Assembly: GCA_019614645.1 (NCBI GenBank)
Contig: JABWDB010000014.1
Location: 372,001 to 436,000, forward strand
Direction: 5' to 3'
Source of the DNA: Stratiolaelaps scimitus
Taxonomy: Eukaryota > Arthropoda > Arachnida > Mesostigmata > Laelapidae
Length of the DNA: 64,000 bases
This document shows, piece by piece, positions 24,366 through 35,678 of this stretch (the stretch's first letter is position 1; each line of letters opens with the position of its first letter). The notes beneath the pieces were generated by a model, which was given only the letters and a program-made list of their open reading frames with translations, searched no databases and was not told the DNA's origin. A program made the translations under genes and the position numbers.

Positions 24366-26223
24366 CTGGAAACAATACCGAACAGGATCAACAACAAGGT
24401 AAATGAGCAAAGGAGAATGATACGGGACTCGCACGCGCCAGCGGCATGCCCGCATACCTGCACGCACGCACAAGCACACACATACGCTTACAATTATTAA
24501 TTTCTATATCTAAATAGGTGCAATGGATTATTATTAAAGGCAGGTGTACCTTAAGTCGGCTGCTATGTACACCACTGTGTTCGAATACAAACATAATATG
24601 ATATTAATAGATGTTTAGAGATTCTAGTGGCATTAATCTCAATGCTAGCAATGTGCGAAACGATTCCACTGGGCAAAAGTCAATGGAACTGTAAGGAGCG
24701 AGCTCCCTGCAAGAGACCCGACCCTTGTCATCGAATACCAAATAGCCTGAAAGCTAGGTCAAGAGGTGTAGATCAGGTTTAGCCTGCAGCCTGGCGGTTT
24801 GAGTCGAGCTGGGCCTGCTTGCATCAAAAGGGCCATAATCATCAAGGATCAACTTCCAGCATCCCAATCCTCGGTCCTCATTTTCCCCTCACTCTTTCGT
24901 ACTTTAAACCCCCTCATAGGGATGAGTCCGACCCCACTCAGGCCAGCTTAGTTAACCCCCGATTCCTTCTATTGCCTCGTAAACACGCCAACGCCCCGCC
25001 TGAGCCATCTACAAGCTTTAGGCCATCCGATCAATGGTTGGTAGCTGGATGCGTGGTTAGAAGGAGGCCCATCACTAGGAACGCGTGGTAGCAGCAATAG
25101 TAGCAGTGTTAGTGGTCCTCCTTAGTCCTATATCTTAGTTATTCGACGGCGAAAAGCAAGAGACGAGCTGACCGGCGTCACTTACCGAATGGTCATCTCA
25201 CCGCTATATGAAGAAGAACGAATGCTAACGCAAAAGGAGTGCAGCACTATAGGAATGCTACTCGACTCTGACCTGATTTAGAGTTACACAACACAACACG
25301 CGATTCAACGTCCAAGGAACTCGTCACATCTATACGGCGTCATCACATTAGCATCATATACGATCGTAAGGACCTCTTTCGTTAGCACCTTCATCAAAAG
25401 GAACTAGAGTCAGCTTCACTTTTCCTAGGGGGGGACATTCGAGGCCGTGCCTTCGACTCACTTGTGATTCAGGTAGTATGCAAGGTTCGTTTCGATTTAT
25501 ATGATTGCAGAAGGGCGCATAATGCTGGAATGGATCCGGCTGGAACGACAACCCGGATAAGGCTCAAAAATGTGCTCAAAAGGCGATGAGTAATCCCTAC
25601 TCCTGACCGACACTGCCGTTCCTTTCTCTAGATCCCCCTCTCCTGACACGTCCTCGAAGTAATGCCACCAACAAAGCAGTACCAAAACTTGACAACTATC
25701 GAAATTGTTTTAATGAGTAAAATTATGTGGCTAGCGTGTTTTCGCTGCAGCAGGAACGGCTACATGCCTAGTGTGACCAAGCGTACATGGCTGCTGGATT
25801 CCATTCGTATGTCTCCTATGATGAGTGAGATAATATTGTAGCAGGGATAGACTCGCAGAGAAAGCCTAGGGAGAGACGTTGACTTTGCTCATAGAGCCGA
25901 CAGACCTTGGTCTGGTTTGCGTCAGGAAAGTAAGTTAATAATGAAAGACTGACTTGCCAGCTCCATTTGTAGCTAGCTAGTCCTGCGGGAAACATAATAT
26001 AGTATTATTTGTGTCGTGGCTGTACTTATTTGTACCTACCAACTAGTGGCGTTTGATGCTCTCAGCAGATCAATTTAGCTTCTGCCGCTGATTCTGCCAT
26101 CTACATCTACTATTTTGACCGTTATATCTATCTACTGCATATCTCTCTCTCTCTACCCTCTTTCCTGTTATTATACAAAGGGAAAAGAAGGATCATAGAT
26201 CGTAAAGACGAACACTCCCTTAC

Positions 26224-26338
26224 CTGCTGTCGGACTTGTGATGATATACCAGATTGTCGGTATCCTCCGAACTCGATATCACTGAGTCCTGACGATGCGA
26301 TCGGAAGGCTTGAGACTCTTCTGACCTGGGGTTGTACT
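26224..26338 (-). CDS. GABA-B-R2: GABA-B-R2 exon: cytoplasmic tail, residues 757-794 plus 2 nt
   Basis: This 115-nt exon runs from phase 1 to phase 2. It encodes E-YNPRSEESQAFRSHRQDSV and then ISSSEDTDNLVYHHKSDS. The only frame open through it is the one that fits both neighbours, and both splice sites are strong (TTGTTACAG; CAG followed by GTAAGG). SSSEDTD is a good casein kinase 2-type acidic cluster. I know no named domain for this stretch. Confidence 0.85.
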
Positions 26339-26665
26339 CTGTAACAACGATCGAAATGTGCTCATGTAACCAAATGTGGTAGTCCGCAATTCGGAACAAT
26401 CACGCTCGTAAAGTTAGCTTGCCTGAAATCTTTCTCACTGTTTGTATATATCTATCTATATATCACCGCATCCTTAAAAACCTACAATTGTTAGTGTTCT
26501 CTCTGAATAAGGCTATAGTGGGTTGAGCAAATTTCGTTACCTACTAACACGGCTTTCTACAGTGTTATTATTCTCTTCGAGACAATTAACCAATTAATAA
26601 AAAAATCCAAAGAAAGTTAAAGCAAGCTTAGGTTAGATACGCTAGACAGCCTACATTAAGCATAC

Positions 26666-26861
26666 CTTGCGTTGTTGCCTTTTGTGACGTGGAATTGCTC
26701 TGGGATTGCGAGGGTGAGGGTGAGCTCACTTCAGGTATTGTACTTATGGGTTTAACTTTGCTGGCACCAGCGCTAGACTCATGGTGCGAATTGGTTATAA
26801 CGATCTGCACCGGATCTGGCTGATTGAGTTGGGCAACCAGCTGCTGGAGCTCCTTGCTTTT
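26666..26861 (-). CDS. GABA-B-R2: GABA-B-R2 exon: coiled-coil end and Ser-rich linker, residues 692-756 plus 1 nt
   Basis: This 196-nt exon runs from phase 0 to phase 1. It opens with KSKELQQLVAQLNQ, which completes the heptad pattern of the previous exon and forms the helix that pairs with subunit 1 and masks its ER-retention signal (family knowledge). It then becomes a disordered Ser/Pro/Gln linker (SSPSPSQSQSNSTSQ). The acceptor is TTTTTAG and the donor is CAAG followed by GTATGC. Confidence 0.88.
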
Positions 26862-27180
26862 CTAAAAATTCAACAATAGCAATCGAAGCTATACGTTTAC
26901 TGACTGAATCAGTGACATACAAAGATTACCCAAACTAAATTATGTGTGTAACCACAGCGAATGCTTTAAATTGAAGCCCAGATGGAGAAGGTTGAACTCA
27001 AAAAAATCGTGTGTGCAACTAACATGATTCAAAATACATGGACTTTACCGAGAGTCACGTCATAATTTTATCATAATACGATAGCTTTCAGCATAATCAA
27101 TCGTGAGGCAGGCAAGGAAGAACAGCTGGAACACGATAAGCTTTTGATATTTGAACCTTTTGTAAAAAAAACATGAGTTG

Positions 27181-27230
27181 ATATTATTATTATTATTATT
27201 ATATACTTGATTATTATTATTATTATAATT
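27181..27230. repeat. (TTA)n trinucleotide repeat
   Basis: Two TTA runs within the intron between exons 27803-27964 and 26666-26861. Confidence 0.9.
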
Positions 27231-27802
27231 ATGGTACGACATCAAGGAAGCGACCCGTTAAATACGTACTTAAGTTTAAGCTGTGATTGCTAGAATGATG
27301 AAGTTGAACGTTAAACGAAAACTAAATCGGTTGCGTCATTGACGTGACATGTACAACTGTACTTTGGCACGGTAGCAAGCTTTTAACAAGATGATCTAAG
27401 TCATCGGACGACAATATAACACGGAGACGTTGGTAATACTTTTTTTCTATTCATATATCCTACTTTATAGCACATACAGGTATCGTATGTGAAGTCTGTG
27501 TCTACCGACACGGGCATTGACCCACTGATTGAAAAATGGTGCAACACATCCGCTAACTTAGCTCCGTTCGATTGATTAGGTTAATTTAGCAGAATATGTG
27601 AAAAATTTAAGGAGATCACAAAGAGTAGCTTGATTAGTAGAATACTTCGAATAGCAGCAACGCATTTATGACGACGATTAAGGATTATTTCTGGTCGGAA
27701 AAAAATTAGCCATTCAGAATACTCCCATTGACCCGATACTCTATCTGTATGTAAAATCGTTAACAATGCAACACCGTAAATGATTACTGTCTCGTTACCG
27801 AC

Positions 27803-27964
27803 CTCTTCAAGGCGCGTCCTGCAGCGCAGGTTCTCATCCTGTAGCTGCTTGATCCTGTTTGCGTTGGTGTCTTCATCGGAATCCCTTCTCGATTTCTTTA
27901 ACGGCTTCAGGGTGGCCCGAACGCGCTGCTCGCCGGCTGCCGGATTACGCCGAAGTTCTACTAA
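27803..27964 (-). CDS. GABA-B-R2: GABA-B-R2 exon: proximal tail and coiled-coil start, residues 638-691
   Basis: This exon has 54 codons, phase 0 to phase 0. It encodes LVELRRNPAAGEQRVRATLK, a basic and serine stretch (KKSRRDSDED), then the first heptads NRIKQLQDENLRCRTRLEE. The start matches insect R2 (LVEL.RNP...RVRATL). RRDS is a possible basophilic kinase site. The donor is odd: frame with the next exon requires GAG followed by GTCGGT, although a better-looking GTAACG lies 4 nt downstream. The acceptor is TTACAG. Confidence 0.88.
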
Positions 27965-28223
27965 CTGTAACAGTTTGAAATCATGATTCATCCCTTGGTC
28001 AGAAATGACAGTGTCGACATCGGCCGAAGAAGACCCACTTATCATGGAGACTACGAATCAGACTAGCTAGAATTCGCTAGGAGGTAGTTATGACGCAACA
28101 CAATTGATTCTCTGTCGGAATATCTTGTCTGCTGAGCTTACGTTGATCCGGCTCGAAGCTTGTGCATGTACATAACACGTTCTGATTGCACGTAAACGAA
28201 TTTTGCTCTCAGCTTTTACATAG

Positions 28224-28289
28224 TCATTCATTCATTCATTCAAACAAATGTTTATTGACGGAACTGCTATATACATGCTTAAGTTCTCG
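28224..28289 (-). repeat. Dispersed repeat copy B, retroelement-like 3' end
   Basis: On the minus strand the core (28259-28289, starting CGAGAACTTAAGCATG) runs into CAGTTCCGTCAATAAA and then a (GAAT)n tail (28224-28242). AATAAA followed by a short tandem repeat is how many LINE and SINE families end. Copy C at 63033-63095 has the same order. Confidence 0.6.
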
Positions 28290-28306
28290 TAAAAATAATA
28301 GTTAAA

Positions 28307-28405
28307 AGAATTATTGCAACGTATATTTCGTTTGAATATATATACGTTGCAATAATTCTCGAAATATACGCAACGTATATTTCGTTCGAATTATTGCAAC
28401 GTATT
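28307..28405. repeat. Nested inverted repeats
   Basis: A perfect 20-bp inverted repeat (arms 28307-28326 and 28340-28359, 13-nt loop) is followed at once by an 11-bp one (28360-28370 and 28374-28384, 3-nt loop). A third direct copy of the GAATTATTGCAACGTAT segment follows at about 28388-28404. Confidence 0.85.
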
Positions 28406-31144
28406 AGTCGTTTGTAATATCTAAGATACAAGTAGTACGTTTGTGAACTTTAGTCGGATTTACTCTAAATCACGCGAGCAGCAAAAAAATAGCCGCTGTG
28501 TGCGTTATCAGTTCAGCTCGAAGATACATGGCTCCAAAATCTAAACTCCGAGTTTTACAGAAATACATCGTATGCCATCAGCTCAATATCACAAATTCTA
28601 CAAATACAGTTGAACGCATCCTTTACGCCGATTTTTGGTAGCATTGGGCGTGGCTATACTTGTGTCCGACATCGGAAAAGGTTACGCTCATTGTATATTG
28701 TACCCCATCTCGCCGTCCGCGTTTTGTGTCGAACTGCGCATTTAACTATGTGACGAATAGTTAATTCAATGCTTGGCCATATGTAAGAATGTAAGGTACA
28801 AGCCAGTTAGCTTGGCCTCAATTGGCATGTTACAAATATTGCCAAACTACGATGGGGTGATACGTTTCATAACTTTGAAGTTTGATATTAGCAAATTGTG
28901 AAACGGATACCGCAAATTGTGGCGATTTGGAACAGCCCCGAGAATGTGATTCTCGATTTGGGAGAAAATTCTTAAAATTCAACCCAGCAAAATTCAACCT
29001 AAGGTTTAATCTAATCATCCACATTTGGCTATTCGCCTGATACGGATATGCGTAACGAGGACTAACTTGACGGCATCCCGCAAGGTTAGGTAAGTTTGAC
29101 TTTTACTCATGCGGTCGGGTTGAACGGCATCCAATAAATCCGTCTATTCTGTAACTCTATATTTTACAGTATAGTTCGCAGGACACTATTCTTGATTATA
29201 CGAACCTACACAAGGGGTGCTACAGGAATCTATGTTATCGGCGTGTTGACGAACGTCGGGAATTCGTTTATCAGTTTCTGTGGAAACACTGACGTTGTTT
29301 CTGTGGAGCACCGTCACCCGGTAGTCCTTTTTTTTCTCGAACCGTGCCTACCCTTACACATATCTAAACATGGAAGTTGCTAAAATCTCCAAAGCTCCCA
29401 AATCCACTTTGCCCTCCAAGTCCTTTCCTTGTAATTATTGTGGTAATTTTATAACTCAGCCTTATTATTTCTAGACAAATTGTAGATCTCTTTGAAATAC
29501 ACGGTTTTCATGATGTTATGTGTGCCAGGACAGAGGGCTAGCACAAGCCCGACTCGAACTGCTTATTTAGATATTGGAATAATGTTTGCATCAGATATCA
29601 CGTTGGAGAATGCACTCGATGAATCTCACTGACCCAGCAGGTTCGCCAACATGTTTATTTTTAGAGGCGTATGTGCCAACGAGCTGACTCTAAGCATTTT
29701 ACGGTTTTTATCGTTTTTACTATTGTGCCATTTTACCAGGTACCAAGGTACCATTGTGTGTATAACACAATACCGTGTGAATAAATGGTGGAATTTTTCA
29801 TAATACAATAATTTCTGGAACACCTCAACCATGTATGCTTCTATAATACTCTCTTGAGTATAAAATCAACTACAAAACAAACGACTATCTACCATAGCAG
29901 GATGATGATTATGATCAGAGCCTTCCCTGTCTGCTCCTTTGGAAGCTATTTAAGGTGCTGTTAATGGTCACTTAACGGCCTTCGCTCGCCAGATAGATAT
30001 ATAATGGTTGCATCGTCCTTCTGCAAATTATGATGTCAGGGAGCCCCATTGCTGGTAAATGCCCACAAGGAACCTTACTTGTCCTAAGGGTGGGCGTTCA
30101 ACTTCCAACTGATCGTGGGCCATCATGGATTACTGAGCGTGGCAAATGCCACAGTTCTGGGCTTGCCCTACGCTGCGTGGTACATTAGGGTTAAGAGTTT
30201 TATATTTCCCAATATTAAAGCACCATTCAGAATTGTTCCGTTAGGCATAAAGGGCATAACATACGTAAGGATTGCTGTGAGACCCGTATCTTATCTCGTG
30301 ACATGTCGATTTCTACCATTTCTTACTGAACGAGACGTTGTTCTTTGTCGTACACGTGAAACACCACAACTTCAAGCAAAGTGTTGATAGATTCGTTTTT
30401 CTGGAGTGTGTTTCCGGTGAGTGCCCAAGCCAAGATATTTCCAGTGTCCTTAAGTTTTAGGCCCGGTGCTACCATTAAGATAGCACAGTAGACGTCCCTT
30501 TAGGCTCCAGTATATTCCTCACGTGAAGGTGTCGCCAGGTAATGGCGTCTAAATTTAGCCTAAACACACATGGATACCGTTTACCTACATATATAACTTG
30601 AACAATTAGCTCAAGGGTTCTCAATTACTGGCCTAGCTCCCTGTATTAGTAATATTTGTTAATATGGATATCATGAAACACGACTTGAAGTTTGGAGAAA
30701 ATACTTCGAGTTTCGAAGCTACCCATCGACATATTGCAACAAACCATATAAAATACCCAGTTACGTCCTGAATCTGAGACACGCATTGGCACCTGATCAT
30801 ATGGACCAAATGAATACTTCCACCAGTTAAATAAGCAATCATGCACGCTCACGGACAATCGTGATCAATAAACCCCGCCTTAACTGTTCATACCAATCAT
30901 GCTACTTGCAAACTTTAAGTCCAACAGAAGCAACGCCTGCGAACGGTAGATGACGGCTTGCTGTGGCTTAATTACTCAGTTCCCCTGTCTCTGTAAAAAT
31001 GGCTTGCAAATGTGACAACGAATACACCCCCATAGAATAAGAAAAACGAATATTCCGTTTATTCCTGGGCCTGCTTCATTCTCAAAGGTATTTCTAATTT
31101 CGATATTTACGGGAAGCACTATATAGATTCAGTGACTTACTTAC

Positions 31145-31303
31145 CTTGGGAACAAACACTAGACAGAGAGTAGTCGTGGAGCAGAATATAATGAACACCG
31201 ATATGATGATAAACGCAGCATCTTGATGATCTCTCAGCACAAACGAAATCGCCGCTCCGATGGAACACATGATCACCACGTTGTACACGCTCATACCCAC
31301 ATA
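31145..31303 (-). CDS. GABA-B-R2: GABA-B-R2 exon: membrane helices 6-7, residues 585-637
   Basis: This exon has 53 codons, phase 0 to phase 0. It encodes [20 protein letters not shown] (helix 6), the short outer loop RDHQDA, and helix 7 [20 protein letters not shown] ending VPK. The CLVFVPK end marks the start of the cytoplasmic tail in all GABA-B receptors. The acceptor is CTGTAG and the donor GTAAG. Confidence 0.96.
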
Positions 31304-31493
31304 CTACAGCGGCAGGAGCGATCGATGCCGAGAAATTGAGACCACCGTTTCGAAGGCGAGCAACGAGTTCATCAAGAAAAAGAAGTGTTGCATTTGAAAG
31401 CGTATTTGTTAGTCCATCAGTCTATTAGATAGGAACAGCAACCCATAGTTTCAGAGTGCCATCTACGACCCTGCCCTTCAGAGGGGGGCTGGC

Positions 31494-31540
31494 CACGGTG
31501 TTGTCACGTGTATCCCGAGAGTTCGCGTGCCAACACCGTG
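31494..31540. repeat. Imperfect 17-bp hairpin in intron
   Basis: CACGGTGTTG at 31494-31503 pairs with CAACACCGTG at 31531-31540. The stem continues inward for seven more positions with one mismatch and one wobble. The same 10-mer occurs at 420-429, and its first seven bases at 48343. Confidence 0.8.
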
Positions 31541-31911
31541 ACGGAACTTGTGACGATGTTCAACAGCACAGCGGTGTTGCCATCCGAACATAGCCACACA
31601 CTGTAGGTTCAGTGACTGTCTTTTTTTATTTGTTATCTTTCTGTAGACTCTTGCGAGGTATAACTAGGGTCGGGAGATAAGTGAATATAGCCCCCATAGG
31701 CCCTCATTGTAATACCTGATGGTTAAGTGCAGAAACCTGTCAGCTAGGAGAAGAGCTGGGGGCCAACTCAAGAATTTACTTTAAAAAATGCAAGGTTCAT
31801 TGACTGCAGTATTAGCAATAGCACCCAGCGGTTATAGTATCGAATGACATTCATGTACTTGTCTGTTGTAGAAACCCGCGCATAGGTAGACGGGTTGCTA
31901 AGATCATTTAC

Positions 31912-32082
31912 CTTGGAGTCATTTAGGGCCGGTATTGATACGTGTCTGGTCTCCCAGGCGAGAAAACAGCCGAAGATCATGAGGAGACCCTTGTATCCGT
32001 ACACGATGCCCAGAAAGATAGTCATGTGTTCGCTTTGGCAGTACTCCATTTCGGGAACTACCGCGATGTCGTCATCTGACGT
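31912..32082 (-). CDS. GABA-B-R2: GABA-B-R2 exon: outer loop 2 and membrane helix 5, residues 528-584
   Basis: This exon has 57 codons, phase 0 to phase 0. It encodes [20 protein letters not shown], helix 5 (about 548-571, [20 protein letters not shown]), and the third intracellular loop [14 protein letters not shown]. The [11 protein letters not shown] block matches insect R2 closely. The PALNDSK loop contains residues known to be needed for G-protein activation by subunit 2, and it is intact. Confidence 0.96.
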
Positions 32083-32307
32083 CTGTAATTGCACACGAGG
32101 AACAACAGATAAACAAAAAGCAATGGGTATCTTGTCGTCACGCCACGATACGACGACAGTTCATTTTAGCGATTCGTAGTTCTGAACAATCTTATGTGTT
32201 GACGACCATAGCCATAGGTTTGCTTAATGGTCTTGTCACATCCGAAGCAAAAATCAATTTCGGATATTGTGTATTTAATCAAATTTGCTTTCTACAGTAA
32301 AACTTAC

Positions 32308-32430
32308 CACGGCATCCCCTCGCTTGACATCCCGATAGAACGGATCGACAATTTGCCACGTAGTTAAAATGATGATATCCAACAAAAGGAACACGCCAAC
32401 GACCATAAACAGTTTATAATCTTTAATCAC
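32308..32430 (-). CDS. GABA-B-R2: GABA-B-R2 exon: membrane helix 4, residues 487-527
   Basis: This exon has 41 codons, phase 0 to phase 0. It encodes VIKDYKLFMVVGVFLLLDI and IILTTWQIVDPFYRDVKRGDAV. It holds helix 4 (about 492-514) and the start of the second outer loop. The WQ.VDP motif is diagnostic of GABA-B receptors. The acceptor is TTTCAG and the donor GTAAGT. Confidence 0.96.
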
Positions 32431-33394
32431 CTGAAATAAATAGTTCATGCCATTAAGAACATTATTCTCCATAGAGGTATTATTGCTCTTTACTATTTAT
32501 TTGTCATCCGTCTTAGTTGTATTGCCGCCTTTAGTCCACATAAATATGATAATCAGTTTCCAGGCTCGATACCGGATCATTTTGAGGAAATAGGTTCTTC
32601 GTAACTAGATCATTTGCCCACGTCGTTCTCGAGAAGCTTGTTAAATTCTGATTGTTATGATAATCATTCGTTCTCTCTGAACAAGATGAAGGAGACAAAC
32701 CGAGGAGGTGAACCCGAGTACATCGATAGAATGTGGGGTGAGCGTGGGAATAGATCAGAGAAATTAAGCTCAGCTCGGAAGGGTAGAAATGTTTGTCTTT
32801 GCAATGACGATGATTCTGCTGCTGATGCTGCTGATACTGATTATGCTGATGCTGTGGATTATGATGAGGACGATGGGAGCCATGGATATGTATATTAAGT
32901 ACGGTACCGAATGGGAGAGGAAGCGAAATCTCTAGGCGGACCAGACGAGGCACGGGGATCTCGGCCGGGAAGTGGGCCTTGGCTGCCTATCGAAGGGCCG
33001 ATGCACACGAAGGGCGCCAATGCTGAAGTGGGCCGAGGTGGAGACAACCGAAAGGAACAGTCGCTTGTAGACGCAGGATCTCAGAGTCGTCCTCCGCTCG
33101 TTCGGCTCGTCCTGGCCTGGTCGAATCTTCGCCAAAAACTACTCGACAACTCGCTTCGCGACCTGCATTGACGCTTTGCCTCCCCACTGCCAACCGCCCA
33201 CGCAGGAAAACACGACAGCGAGGAGGTTCGGGTGCGACCGGGGGTGGGGGTGGGCGGGGGTGGAAGTGGGATGATGAGGAGCATCAAGGCTTCGAACTGC
33301 TCAGGAAGGAGAACGAATGAAGAGCAACTGCGGGGAACGAATTGCGAGCGGGGCTCGAAGAAGGTAGGAGGGGGTTGGGGATTGCATCAGTGGA

Positions 33395-33442
33395 AGCAGC
33401 AGCAGCAGCAGCAGAACCGGGAGCAGTAGCAGCAGCAGCAGT
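33395..33442. repeat. (AGC)n trinucleotide repeat
   Basis: Two AGC runs separated by a short interruption. Confidence 0.9.
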
Positions 33443-33458
33443 TGAAGGAAACAGAGGG

Positions 33459-34076
33459 ATGATAATGGCATCCCTAATTGCGCAAAGAAGCAAGCCTCCT
33501 TTTCCAATCTGCGCGTCGTTTGCATCTGTCTTCCTTTTCTTGACTTCCTCTTTTGCTCTTGCTTCAGCGTTCGGCAAAGCTTGCATGGCTTCCCACAATA
33601 TTTCTGCGTGCGTTTACGTGCACACAAATCGACAGGCACATACACTCCAAAGTCTTGACGTATCCGTCCGAGTCTTGACGTCTCTATGCGAATACCCTGC
33701 GTGCATGCATTTCTCGGTGAACTCGTGGACGGGCAAATGGTTCTCATATTTCCCTACATCTGGTGCTGTACAGACGAACGCAGTAAAGCCCACACGCCCT
33801 TTCAGTAACCTTTGCTGGCTTGAGGGACATGCAACGTTCACCAGGTGGATGCAATCGTGGGCAACCGGCCTGTTGTCTAAGTTTACCGCTGGGCCAACCC
33901 TTACCAATTTGGTGAGGATTCATATGGTTCAAGAACCTACCGTACCTCTCTGGCTTATTGTCGAAAGAGCTTCAAATGAGGATCAGTCGGTAATAGCCAA
34001 AGGTCGACGCTCACAGCATCAAATACGTTTTGGGTTACACCATATGGATAGCATAAATCGAATCGACAACAGATGA
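33459..34076 (+). other. Unassigned ORF nested antisense in an intron
   Basis: From the first ATG (33459) the frame runs about 205 codons; it is also open upstream through the AGC tract, which would encode polyalanine. Early in the frame there is a hydrophobic stretch (ICASFASVFLFLTSSFALAS) that could act as a membrane segment. I recognise no family. GC-rich sequence raises the chance of random open frames, and both other strands here are also fairly open, so coding is doubtful. Confidence 0.18.
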
Positions 34077-34125
34077 TAATGAAGACTAAATGGAACATGA
34101 ATCTTGAATTGAATCGTAAACTTAC

Positions 34126-34233
34126 TTTCTTGTTGAGCTTGATGTTGGTGAAGATAGCGTGCACTCTCCACGTTTTGCTGAACATCGCACCGAAGGCCAA
34201 CGTGAACCCGGACATGAGCACCCACGCTCGTGC
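34126..34233 (-). CDS. GABA-B-R2: GABA-B-R2 exon: membrane helix 3, residues 451-486
   Basis: This exon has 36 codons, phase 0 to phase 0. It encodes [20 protein letters not shown] and then [16 protein letters not shown]. This is helix 3 followed by the second intracellular loop, a region implicated in Gi/o coupling by subunit 2. [14 protein letters not shown] is among the most conserved stretches of the family. The acceptor is GTTGCAG and the donor GTAAGT. Confidence 0.96.
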
Positions 34234-34560
34234 CTGCAACCAACGCAGGAAATGCATCAATGCCACATGAAACAATAACGGATTTGTCTACGTTTGGCCC
34301 AAAACCTCCGGAGGAACTTAAGAGCAATCTTCTCTCAAGTCTCGAGGTTATTTTTCGTAAACAACTGGATTCTGCTGGATCCAGCTATATGGCATCAAGT
34401 AATGGCTCTGGTAGTAGTTCAGTTGACGGGCCAATGTACGAATGGTTAGTACGGCTAGGTAGGACAACAATCAAATACCTACCGTCATCACAGTCATGAG
34501 ACAATCGAAAAATACTAGTTCTCGGCCTCTCCTTTCCTCTATAGCTATCTAAATACTCAC

Positions 34561-34847
34561 GGCACAGATGTAAGGGAAGTGCTCGACAGACATAAAGCCT
34601 GAGTCCATTCCGAGCAAAATGACCGAGGTGTACGTCAGCATACAGCCCACGATGATGAGGTTGTTGAGGTAGGGGCTGCTCATCTTGATATAGCGCTGGT
34701 TGCGGAAGCGGATGTTGATCGCAAGAAAGACAGTGGCCAGGCAAATCCCAACGATGCACGTCACACTGACCGCCGCATACATCGTTGGGTTAACACGTGT
34801 TCGCTCGATCACCTCCTGAGAGCGATCTTTCGGAGGGGCCTTACCCT
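34561..34847 (-). CDS. GABA-B-R2: GABA-B-R2 exon: membrane helices 1-2, residues 355-450
   Basis: This 287-nt exon runs from phase 1 to phase 0. After GKAPPKDRSQ it encodes helix 1 (about 377-400), the first intracellular loop with NQRYIKMSSPYLNNL, helix 2 (about 415-436), the first outer loop, and the start of helix 3 ending FPYICA. The cysteine of FPYIC is the class C GPCR helix-3 cysteine, expected to pair with the one in EYCQSEH of the second outer loop. The loop motif KMSSPYLNNL is nearly invariant in subunit 2. Confidence 0.96.
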
Positions 34848-35469
34848 CTGAAATTCGTCGGCAGTGATAACGATCATGACGAGGGTTCATTTATGGCAAC
34901 AAAAGTGACGAACGTACCCGAGTCAATAAGCAACGTATACCAAAATAATGACAACAAAATAAATCCCTTTAAAGTTTCCTTTCCGTCAAACATTCACCTG
35001 ATCCCTGTGTAACCTGCGTATCAAGATGAGGTCACTTTCTATCAGGATGCGATGTGTATGTGCTCGAAAAGGACACTGATAGCAGACGCGTCCATGAAGT
35101 AGCCATCCTCTTTAGGTCTCCTGATGTGTTGCCAACGAACGCCGGTCAAGTTGATCCTCCCCGAACGGGGGGATAGCTTCTAGTGGAGGCTCCTTTTGCT
35201 ATCAGTTCTAAGACTAGACAGCTCAATGGTCTACCAACCGTTTTGGGTAGTGAGCGCCCTTGTTGTGTAAAAGAAACGCTCCAAGAGACCGACCACTGAC
35301 CCACTCATCGCAGCACTTGTGATCCGTCATTGCCTCACCCCTCCCGTTCAACACCCTTGCCCTAGCCGGTCCCCGGACAGGGTTCTACCCATCGTCCCTG
35401 TGAAATCCCTGTGCCCAGAGATGATCCTGCCATCCGGTGTCCCAAGGGTGAAAAGATCTGCCCACTTAC

Positions 35470-35556
35470 CTCGCCACAGGATGGGCTGTCCTTTACTGAG
35501 GTCGAGTCGCTCCTCGAGACAGTCAAACTCTCCAATCTTAACTTCTCCTCGACCCT
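35470..35556 (-). CDS. GABA-B-R2: GABA-B-R2 exon: end of flytrap domain, residues 326-354 plus 1 nt
   Basis: This 87-nt exon runs from phase 1 to phase 1 (2 nt, 28 codons, 1 nt). It encodes K-GRGEVKIGEFDCLEERLDL and SKGQPILWR. EVKIGEF corresponds to the EVKVGEY block of vertebrate R2, and PILWRGE to the loop before the first membrane helix. The acceptor is GGGCAG with a CACTAAC-like branch site about 20 nt before it; the donor is GAG followed by GTAAGT. Confidence 0.9.
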
Positions 35557-35652
35557 CTGCCCGTCCAAGAAGTTAGTGGCAGGAAAGTAATGGACAACGG
35601 GGAGTCCGGAGGTTGAAAAGATGCGTGGGGATGAAAAGTGATGACATTAGGT

Positions 35653-35678
35653 ATACATATATATATATATATATATAG
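35653..35678. repeat. (TA)n microsatellite
   Basis: TA run in the intron between exons 36181-36241 and 35470-35556. Confidence 0.95.

Larger units (their letters stand above)
27965..31144 (-). other. Largest intron of GABA-B-R2
   Basis: This intron of about 3.2 kb separates the helix 6-7 exon from the tail. It contains repeat copy B and the nested palindromes at 28307-28405. Nothing else is recognised. Confidence 0.75.
32431..34125 (-). other. Intron of GABA-B-R2 with an antisense ORF
   Basis: This intron contains an (AGC)n tract and the longest open frame of the window, on the plus strand, listed separately. GC content is raised at about 32.9-33.9 kb. Confidence 0.7.
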
